From assembly GCA_031265595.1 (NCBI GenBank), contig JAISCM010000044.1, positions 1 through 7,402 on the forward strand: a stretch of DNA of 7,402 bases, written 5' to 3'. Numbering within the stretch: position 1 is the first letter of the stretch; each line of letters opens with the position of its first letter. The notes beneath the pieces were generated by a model. That model saw only the letters and a list, made by a program, of their open reading frames with translations. It ran no database searches and was not told the DNA's origin. The translations under genes were made by a program, and so were the position numbers. Of this stretch, positions 1 to 7,402 are shown piece after piece. This DNA is from Tannerellaceae bacterium (GTDB lineage: Bacteria > Bacteroidota > Bacteroidia > Bacteroidales > Tannerellaceae).

Positions 1-576
1 GAAGAATGGCATCAGGCCGGCACAAAGATGAATAAACAGAACGTATTCGACGACTTCATTGCCGCTGCCGAATACCTGATAAAGGCGAACTATACGAATA
101 AAGAAAAAGTAGCGATTCAGGGAGGCTCTAACGGCGGTTTGCTGGTAGGCGCCGTAGTAAACCAGCGCCCGGAGCTGTTCAAAGTAGCCGTTCCGGCCGT
201 AGGCGTGATGGATATGCTTCGCTACCATAAATTTACCATCGGATGGAATTGGGCCAGCGATTATGGCACGAGTGAAGACAGCCGGGAAATGTTTGCCTCT
301 CTCTATGCCTATTCTCCATTGCATACGATCAAAGACGATGGCACGCCTTATCCGGCCATCCTTATAACAACAGCCGACCATGACGACCGCGTTGTGCCGG
401 CCCACTCATTCAAATATGCAGCTACCTTGCAGGCTGCCAATACCGGAGATGCGCCCAAGCTGATCCGCATTGAAACGAAAGCCGGGCACGGAGCAGGCAA
501 GCCCATCAGCAAAGTGATAGACGAATATACAGACGTATATTCCTTTATTATGTATAATCTGGGGATGAGCCTTTAG
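1..576 (+). CDS. Prolyl oligopeptidase (peptidase family S9A), C-terminal part; 5' end outside the window
   Basis: Serine peptidase that cleaves after proline in short peptides. The visible 191 residues are the end of the alpha/beta-hydrolase domain. The frame is open from base 1 and reads [19 protein letters not shown], matching the family's conserved stretch, so the ATG at base 28 is internal. All three catalytic residues are visible: Ser in GGSNGG (codon 127-129), Asp in DHDDRVVP (codon 382-384, followed by the Arg at 388-390 that binds substrate in the pig enzyme), and His in AGHGAGKP (codon 487-489). Full-length members have about 700 residues, so roughly the last quarter is present. The propeller domain and any signal peptide are upstream, so location (periplasm or cytoplasm) cannot be judged. 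The gene converges on dapA, and its TAG stop overlaps the dapA stop. The family call is secure; the physiological substrate is unknown. Confidence 0.95.
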   Translation, partial: EEWHQAGTKMNKQNVFDDFIAAAEYLIKANYTNKEKVAIQGGSNGGLLVGAVVNQRPELFKVAVPAVGVMDMLRYHKFTIGWNWASDYGTSEDSREMFASLYAYSPLHTIKDDGTPYPAILITTADHDDRVVPAHSFKYAATLQAANTGDAPKLIRIETKAGHGAGKPISKVIDEYTDVYSFIMYNLGMSL

Positions 577-1466
577 CAGCGGATACTCAGTTGACGAAGC
601 ACATCGCGTATCTTCTCAAAAGTAGTGATCCGTGTAGGTACCAAAGGCAGGCGTAATTTGTTCTCAATATATCCCATCGCATTGAGCATACTCTTTACGC
701 CTGCCGGGTTCCCATCTACAAACAATAAATCAAATAACTCCGTAAAGCTGTGATGGATCGTACGGGCGCTATTGTAATCGCCGGCCAATGCTAAACGTAC
801 CATACGGCTAAATTCGCGGGGGAAGGCATTCCCTATCACCGAAATAACGCCGATAGCCCCTAATGTGATCAGGGGGAACGTAATACCATCGTCGCCGGAA
901 ATAACATTGAAATTGGCCGGTTTGTTTTTGATAATATCATCCATCTGGGTGATATTGCCCGACGCTTCTTTGATAGCGATTACATTCTTACAGTCGCGGG
1001 CGATCCGAAGGGTTGTTGCCGCCGTCATATTTACGCCGGTACGTCCCGGCACATTGTATAAAATGACCGGCAGGCGGGTGGCTTCCGAAACGGCCTTATA
1101 ATGTTGATAGAGCCCTTCCTGGGAAGGTTTGTTATAATAAGGCGTTACGGACAATACAGCATCTACTCCATCAAAGCTGCCATGCTTTAACTTTTCTCCG
1201 GTAGCCCGTGTGCAATTGCCTCCTACTCCTACTACAACAGGGATGCGTCCCCGTACTTTGGTAACGATAAGGTGTAGAATTTTATCTTTTTCTTCTTCCG
1301 TCAGCGTGGGTGTTTCGGCCGTAGTTCCTAATACTACCAGATAATCTGTTCCGTTTTGTAACTGGTAATCGGCCAATTTCGCTAAGGTATCATAATCAAC
1401 ACTCTCATCCTCTTTAAAAGGAGTAATCAATGCTACCCCCATCCCTTTTAAATTAACATCTATCAT
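573..1466 (-). CDS. dapA: 4-hydroxy-tetrahydrodipicolinate synthase
   Basis: Condenses pyruvate with aspartate semialdehyde, the first committed step to diaminopimelate and lysine; cytoplasmic TIM barrel. The 297-residue product is the usual family length. Visible residues, by alignment to E. coli DapA: Thr48-Thr49 in GTTAE, Tyr111 in [11 protein letters not shown], Tyr137 and Arg142 in YNVPGRTG, and Schiff-base Lys166 in AIKEASGN. I chose the ATG at 1464-1466, giving [17 protein letters not shown], because the frame extends upstream only to a TTG at 1500-1502 and adds 12 residues with no family match. There is no Shine-Dalgarno, as is common in Bacteroidetes. Residues corresponding to the E. 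coli lysine-inhibition site are largely changed (His53 to Glu57, His56 to Lys60, Glu84 to Ala88), suggesting weak or no feedback by lysine; this is inference. The gene lies 52 bp downstream of the DUF6913-like gene, and a promoter-like box sits in that gap. Confidence 0.96.
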   Translation of the reverse strand: MIDVNLKGMGVALITPFKEDESVDYDTLAKLADYQLQNGTDYLVVLGTTAETPTLTEEEKDKILHLIVTKVRGRIPVVVGVGGNCTRATGEKLKHGSFDGVDAVLSVTPYYNKPSQEGLYQHYKAVSEATRLPVILYNVPGRTGVNMTAATTLRIARDCKNVIAIKEASGNITQMDDIIKNKPANFNVISGDDGITFPLITLGAIGVISVIGNAFPREFSRMVRLALAGDYNSARTIHHSFTELFDLLFVDGNPAGVKSMLNAMGYIENKLRLPLVPTRITTFEKIRDVLRQLSIRC

Positions 1467-1499
1467 AAGGAGTTTATTCCGTTTCGTTATTCTGCTGTG

Positions 1500-1507
1500 C
1501 AAAAATA
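1500..1507 (-). promoter_or_regulatory. Possible Bacteroidetes -7 promoter box upstream of dapA
   Basis: Read on the minus strand this is TATTTTTG, a full match to the Bacteroidetes TAnnTTTG -7 element. It lies in the 52-bp gap between the DUF6913-like gene and the dapA ATG and would give a leader of roughly 25-30 nt. I see no TTG-type -33 element at the expected distance of about 20 bp, and the region is A/T-rich, so a chance match is quite possible. Confidence 0.3.
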
Positions 1508-1518
1508 AGGAATTTATA

Positions 1519-4049
<2,531 letters not shown>

Positions 4050-5027
4050 CTATTCATATATCAGTGTTACATTATCTATCCAAAACGTATTACCGGGCGA
4101 GCCGGTATAAGCCCCTCCATAACTGGATGAAAACAGCAAGATGATATGCGTTGGCGTTTCCTGTTCGCTTTCCCACCCGGTTTCCCTGATAGGGACACTT
4201 TTGCCTTTGCTGTTTACCGTATATCTTTCTTCTGTCTGTATTTTCATATAATCCTTATATTCGGGATGCGACGTAATATCACCATACAAGATAGGATAAG
4301 TCGCTTCATTTACCCAGCCGCCGGACGATTGCGCATAGCGTTGCGCCATCGTACCGATCCGCCTGGCATACACATTGCCGTTGCTATCTTCCCAACGCTT
4401 TTGTAAGAAAAGGATAGCCATCGCTTTGTCCGGGCCTTCTACTGTTGTTTGCCGGCTGAAACCGGAGCTTCTTACCCGTTGTTTGCCGGGCGCTATCTTT
4501 ACCTTATAGTCAAAGCGTATCGCTTTAGGCTTTTGGGTAAAGGCAATGCCGCACTCCAGCATACTCTGCGGGTTCTTCGTTCCTTTAACAGGCTCGTGCA
4601 TCTTGCCTAAGAAGATAGAGCCGGCCGCAATTACTTCAATATCTATTACGCCAAGCGCCTTTACGCTCACTAAGCGGGTTTCCATACGAGCGCATTTCCC
4701 TTCTCCTCTTATTTCCGGGAAAACAGACGTATTTGCTTTTACCACGCCACCCATTTTGGCCAACACATTTGAATTAGCCCAAGGGGAGCCGCTGCGGTTG
4801 CTATATGCCGTATTGCCTGCAATCGTATCCACAGGCCCTAACTCATATAAGAACTTCGTGTTTCCCCCAATAACGGCAGATTCCTTAATCTCACGAACAA
4901 TCCACTGATCCATATCGCCATAAGCAAAAGGAGCAACCTCTTGCGAATAAACAACCGATAGTTGACAGCCGGCAATTATAGTAATAAAAGCTAAAATACG
5001 GATACTATTTTTCCAATCTGCGTTCAT
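4050..5027 (-). CDS. PCMD-domain (putative carbohydrate metabolism) secreted or lipid-anchored protein
   Basis: A 325-residue exported protein. Residues 1-29 form a signal sequence: a charged start with Lys6 and Arg10, then a hydrophobic run ILAFITIIAG. IAGC ending at Cys21 fits a lipobox, while VYS before Gln29 could be a signal peptidase I site, so lipoprotein versus soluble is undecided. There is no acidic surface-export signal after Cys21. The mature part matches the Bacteroidetes PCMD family: FAYGDMDQWIVREIKES near 34-50, SPWANSNVLAKMGGVVK at 81-97, GSIFLGKMHEPVKGTKNPQS at 136-155, and the closing beta-sandwich motif GSPGNTFWIDNVTLIYE at 309-325. The family is thought to bind or process carbohydrate, but no catalytic residues are established and I see none. 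The ATG follows an A-rich leader. A 22-bp repeat array lies upstream, and ligA starts 12 bp downstream, an odd pairing for an envelope protein. Confidence 0.85.
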   Translation of the reverse strand: MNADWKNSIRILAFITIIAGCQLSVVYSQEVAPFAYGDMDQWIVREIKESAVIGGNTKFLYELGPVDTIAGNTAYSNRSGSPWANSNVLAKMGGVVKANTSVFPEIRGEGKCARMETRLVSVKALGVIDIEVIAAGSIFLGKMHEPVKGTKNPQSMLECGIAFTQKPKAIRFDYKVKIAPGKQRVRSSGFSRQTTVEGPDKAMAILFLQKRWEDSNGNVYARRIGTMAQRYAQSSGGWVNEATYPILYGDITSHPEYKDYMKIQTEERYTVNSKGKSVPIRETGWESEQETPTHIILLFSSSYGGAYTGSPGNTFWIDNVTLIYE

Positions 5028-5074
5028 ATTTCTGTTTTTTTAAGGATTAACGGCTGATTTATGAGATAAAAATA

Positions 5075-5156
5075 GGTACGGACCTTTTTCCGGAAAGGTA
5101 CGGACCTATTTTTTAAAAGGTACGGACCTTTCTCAAAAAAGATACGGACCTTTTTT
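5075..5156. repeat. Four-copy tandem array with a 22-bp period and a palindromic core
   Basis: The core GGTACGGACC occurs at 5075-5084, 5097-5106 and 5119-5128, and as GATACGGACC at 5141-5150; starts are exactly 22 bp apart. Each core is an interrupted dyad (GGT-ACGG-ACC; on the minus strand GGT-CCGT-ACC). The 12-bp spacers vary in sequence but always begin with a T-rich stretch, and the first three end A-rich, so A/T arms lengthen the hairpins. The fourth unit has A6 and T6 arms at 5135-5140 and 5151-5156. The array fills much of the gap between the sulfotransferase stop and the PCMD gene start. It could be an operator array, an RNA structure in the leader, or a dispersed intergenic repeat family; the sequence alone does not decide. 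Confidence 0.9.
5135..5156 (-). terminator. Possible weak terminator-like hairpin downstream of the sulfotransferase gene
   Basis: On the minus strand the fourth repeat unit can fold into a 9-bp stem (six A-U pairs, a G-C, a G-U and a U-A) around a CCGU tetraloop. The U6 run forms the 3' arm of the stem, which lies about 50-75 nt past the sulfotransferase stop. It is nearly symmetrical, so it could act in either direction, but the low GC of the stem makes efficient intrinsic termination doubtful. It may be only one unit of the repeat array. Confidence 0.25.
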
Positions 5157-5208
5157 CGGTGGACTGCCAGGAGCTGTCGGCAGCAAACCGCCCGAAGGGG
5201 GTGAAGAA

Positions 5209-6297
5209 TTAGTATTTCCACTTGTCTACCGCCATTTTCCAGTTTTTGTCTACTATGTCCAATGTCCGGTTGTCGTAGGTGTATGTATTCTTCTTATACC
5301 CTTTTTTCTTGTCGAGATAGTTCCGGATGTGTTCTTTTGATTCCTGAAACCCGGGTAAATCAAGCTTCTTATATATATTCTCCGTCATGGCAAAGGCGTC
5401 GGCTTCGAAATCTTCAAACTTTATTTCTACCAGGTTGCCGGGAGGTATCAGTTGTTTTTCTTCTTCGTACTTATAATATAGCCGCCTGAATATCTCCACT
5501 GCGTTTGTTTCTAATTCTTCATTCGTAATATGCTGTAGCCGGAGCGGCTGTATGGTATTGGTAAAGAAGTTGCGCGTACTCTCAAATACCGTATACGGAT
5601 TTCGTTTCAGGTAAAGGAATTTAGCATCAGGAAACATTTCCAGCAAGGTTCTTATCCGTCCTGTGTGCGGAGGGTTCTTACTCAGAAACTGGATGCCTTT
5701 TGTATTCCATAAGGAGATTTTTATCAGTCGGAGGAATGTCTCTTTAAACACCTGCCGTTCTTCTTCGCTAATGGTATTAAACAATAGGAAGCGCTCGCCA
5801 TACTCCATCATCTGTTTAGGCAGGTACCAGAAATTATAATAACTGTAAGGCATCATATTAGAGAGGGCAAACTCTTCTTCCTGCGGCAGGTCTACCGCCA
5901 GTTCAAGGTTATCCGTAGGGCGCGAATGGGGCATCAGTATAGACAGGCACTTCTTAAAGAAAGGTTGCCCGCAAAGCATCAGGTTGGGAAATACCGTTTG
6001 ATAGGTGGTATTATACCCAAAATGCGTATCACAGGCAAAGACATTGTGTACAAAGGTGGTGCCGCAACGCCAATGCCCTATAATAAAAAAAGGATCCATC
6101 TCCAGGGGCTTTTCATCTAATATGCGGAATCGCTTCCTTTCTACAGACGGGTACAGGCTTAGTAGTTGTGAGACGATCCGGGTTAATTGATACTTTTTGC
6201 GAAATCCTTTATCTATCACTCTTCCTTTTGTTATGGCGTCGAATGTTTTCGCATTCGCTCCGATAAGCGGTGTGACGGGCAACTTCTGAAAATCCAT
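5209..6297 (-). CDS. PAPS-dependent sulfotransferase (Sulfotransfer_3-like)
   Basis: Transfers sulfate from PAPS to an acceptor hydroxyl or amine. In the 362 residues, the 5'-phosphosulfate loop is FIIGHWRCGTTFVHN at 71-85, and the 3'-phosphate site is YLKRNPYTVFESTRNFF at 229-245, with Arg232 and Ser240 as expected ligands. QEEEFALS at 139-146 and FLSKNPPHTGR at 204-214 are further family-like motifs; an acidic residue in the first may be the base (inference). There is no signal peptide or clear membrane segment, so it is probably cytoplasmic. The ATG at 6295-6297 follows cysN by 10 bp, with an AGGAG ribosome site. Coupling to sulfate activation supports PAPS use. The closest precedent I know is Bacteroides thetaiotaomicron BT_0416, a sulfotransferase beside cys genes implicated in cholesterol and steroid sulfation. 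Whether this protein is its orthologue or acts on a lipid or glycan cannot be decided here. Confidence 0.88.
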   Translation of the reverse strand: MDFQKLPVTPLIGANAKTFDAITKGRVIDKGFRKKYQLTRIVSQLLSLYPSVERKRFRILDEKPLEMDPFFIIGHWRCGTTFVHNVFACDTHFGYNTTYQTVFPNLMLCGQPFFKKCLSILMPHSRPTDNLELAVDLPQEEEFALSNMMPYSYYNFWYLPKQMMEYGERFLLFNTISEEERQVFKETFLRLIKISLWNTKGIQFLSKNPPHTGRIRTLLEMFPDAKFLYLKRNPYTVFESTRNFFTNTIQPLRLQHITNEELETNAVEIFRRLYYKYEEEKQLIPPGNLVEIKFEDFEADAFAMTENIYKKLDLPGFQESKEHIRNYLDKKKGYKKNTYTYDNRTLDIVDKNWKMAVDKWKY

Positions 6298-6302
6298 CCT
6301 TA

Positions 6303-6307
6303 CTCCT
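6303..6307 (-). promoter_or_regulatory. Shine-Dalgarno site of the sulfotransferase gene
   Basis: AGGAG on the minus strand, 5 nt before the ATG at 6295-6297 and directly after the cysN TAA. It confirms the start. It is notable because Bacteroidetes genes generally lack such sites, and none of the other starts in this window has one. Confidence 0.6.
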
Positions 6308-7402
6308 TTATTTAATTAGTTTTATTTCTATTCCCTGGCGCCTTAATTCCTGCCGGATCTTTTCTATCGCATGGTAATGCTCCCAGTCTATACCCAATTG
6401 TTTCAGGTCTACTACGGCTAATGCGTCTTCGCCGTGCATATCCTGCGCATCGATCTTTCCGGTGATCATCCCTACGGCCGATGTGTTATTGGTTATAGGG
6501 TTTATTAAGATAAAAGCCCCCGTCTGTTTGTTTGTCTTATAGGAGTCGAAAAACAGTTCTTTACCGGTAGTAAAATAAACATGTCCGATTTCATTCAATG
6601 CCAGTTGGTTTGCCTGGGATGATTTCATGGTGTTTACATCTATTTTATAACGCACGCTGTCTATGCGGGCCCTTGTCGTATTTGTTGTATGTTTTATATA
6701 GAATGGGGTGGAGGTATCCATCGGCTCTTCATCCATCCATACAAGCATGGCTTCAAAATTACGACTGGCCACAGGCAGGTTGTCCGGATGCACCAGCATC
6801 TCTCCCCTTGACACATCTATCTCATCTTCCAGCGTCAGGGTAATGCTCAGGGGGGGGAAGGCGTATTCCAGTTCGCCGTCATAAGTTAGAATACGGCTCA
6901 CTTTAGAGGTTTTTCCCGAGGGCAGCGCCATAACCGTATCTCCTTTACGGACGATACCGCCGGCCACCTTTCCGCAGAAGCCCCTGAAGTGCTGGTCGGG
7001 GCGCGATACATATTGCACCGGATAACGGAAATCCGTATAGTTTCTATCAAGGTCGATCGGTACGGTTTCAAGATGTTCCAATAAAGGCATGCCCTCATAC
7101 CAGGGCGTGCGTTCGCTCTTCACCACTACATTATCTCCGTCTAAAGCCGACAACGGAATACAGGTGATCTCGGGTATCGCCAACGGCCCGGTAAAACGCC
7201 TGTAATTGGTTACGATCTTATTAAATACGTCGCGGTTGAAACCTACCAGGTCCATCTTATTAACGGCCAATACCACGTGTTTGATCCCCAGAAGGGAAAC
7301 CAGAAAGGTATGTCTGCGCGTCTGGGTGATCACGCCTGTCCGGGCATCTACTAATATGATGGCCAGATTGGCCGTTGAGCCGCCTGTTATCATGTTGCGG
7401 GT
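6308..7402 (-). CDS. cysN: Sulfate adenylyltransferase subunit 1 (CysN), 5' end outside the window
   Basis: GTPase subunit of ATP sulfurylase; with CysD it couples GTP hydrolysis to making APS from ATP and sulfate. The visible 364 residues begin [20 protein letters not shown], just after the expected G3 motif (DTPGH, upstream of the window); the frame stays open to base 7402, so the ATG at 7391-7393 is internal. The G4 motif NKMD is at visible residues 48-51 and the G5-like SAL at 85-87. Family signatures follow: [16 protein letters not shown] (89-104), [16 protein letters not shown] (134-149), [12 protein letters not shown] (153-164) and [12 protein letters not shown] (191-202). The protein ends at QGIEIKLIK with no APS kinase domain, so it is not a CysNC fusion and PAPS synthesis needs a separate CysC. 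EF-Tu-like translation factors are excluded by the CysN-specific [12 protein letters not shown] and SRGEM motifs. A C8 run lies in the gene at 6850-6857. Confidence 0.95.
   Translation of the reverse strand, partial: TRNMITGGSTANLAIILVDARTGVITQTRRHTFLVSLLGIKHVVLAVNKMDLVGFNRDVFNKIVTNYRRFTGPLAIPEITCIPLSALDGDNVVVKSERTPWYEGMPLLEHLETVPIDLDRNYTDFRYPVQYVSRPDQHFRGFCGKVAGGIVRKGDTVMALPSGKTSKVSRILTYDGELEYAFPPLSITLTLEDEIDVSRGEMLVHPDNLPVASRNFEAMLVWMDEEPMDTSTPFYIKHTTNTTRARIDSVRYKIDVNTMKSSQANQLALNEIGHVYFTTGKELFFDSYKTNKQTGAFILINPITNNTSAVGMITGKIDAQDMHGEDALAVVDLKQLGIDWEHYHAIEKIRQELRRQGIEIKLIK

Noticed and set aside
28..30. ATG at 28 as the start of the peptidase gene
   Set aside because: Conserved family sequence (EEWHQAGTK) continues in frame upstream to base 1, so the gene is cut by the window edge.
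1467..1502. Longer dapA start at the TTG at 1500-1502
   Set aside because: It adds 12 residues with no resemblance to DapA; the ATG at 1466 gives the standard N-terminus and length.
4546..4908. A 120-codon plus-strand frame inside the PCMD gene
   Set aside because: It is antisense to a well-matched coding region and has no recognisable protein family; it is a shadow of the minus-strand gene.
5075..5156. CRISPR array
   Set aside because: The repeat core is only 10 bp and the spacers 12 bp, both far too short, and there are no cas genes in the window.
5164..5184. Short inverted repeats (CTGCC/GGCAG and GCTG/CAGC) after the sulfotransferase stop as an intrinsic terminator
   Set aside because: The stems are only 4-5 bp and no U-run follows on the minus strand.
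5024..5221. A 65-codon minus-strand frame running through the intergenic gap, with a GTG start inside the sulfotransferase end and a stop overlapping the PCMD ATG
   Set aside because: Most of it is translation of the A/T-rich repeat array, giving low-complexity Lys/Arg/Phe-rich sequence, and the start is weak. The non-triplet repeat period argues against coding selection.

Overview
The window looks like a chromosomal segment of a Bacteroidetes species, most likely order Bacteroidales and perhaps Parabacteroides or a relative. The reasons are: a PCMD-domain envelope protein and a DUF6913-type protein, both of which I associate with this phylum; A-rich leaders instead of Shine-Dalgarno sequences before most genes; a TAnnTTTG-type promoter box; and moderate GC content. 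The genus is an inference from protein resemblance, not a search result. The window is almost entirely coding. The only intergenic gap over 100 bp is the one of about 180 bp at 5028-5208.

Layout. On the + strand, 1-576 is the catalytic C-terminal end of a prolyl oligopeptidase (family S9A) whose start lies outside the window. Everything else is on the - strand and reads right to left: cysN (partial, ATP sulfurylase GTPase subunit, 6308-7402), a PAPS-type sulfotransferase (5209-6297), an intergenic region with four 22-bp-period repeats (5075-5156), a secreted or lipid-anchored PCMD-domain protein (4050-5027), ligA (NAD-dependent DNA ligase, 2034-4037), a DUF6913-like protein of unknown function (1519-2037), and dapA (4-hydroxy-tetrahydrodipicolinate synthase, 573-1466). 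dapA and the peptidase converge, and their stop codons overlap.

How the genes work together. cysN and the sulfotransferase are 10 bp apart and form a sulfate activation and transfer unit. CysN, with CysD, makes APS. An APS kinase, not fused to this CysN and so expected elsewhere, would make PAPS, which the sulfotransferase would use to sulfate an unknown acceptor. The arrangement recalls the Bacteroides thetaiotaomicron BT_0416 locus, linked to cholesterol/steroid sulfation, so this is the most biologically interesting part. The second group (PCMD protein, ligA, DUF6913, dapA) is tightly packed, with gaps of 12 bp, a 4-bp overlap and 52 bp. It mixes an envelope protein with DNA replication/repair and lysine/cell-wall precursor synthesis, so it is probably a transcriptional grouping and not one pathway.

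The most unusual non-coding structure is the repeat array between the two groups. Four copies of a 10-bp core (GGTACGGACC, the last with one change) are spaced exactly 22 bp apart. Each is a small dyad with A/T-rich arms. I found no CRISPR array, tRNA, rRNA, insertion sequence or integration site.
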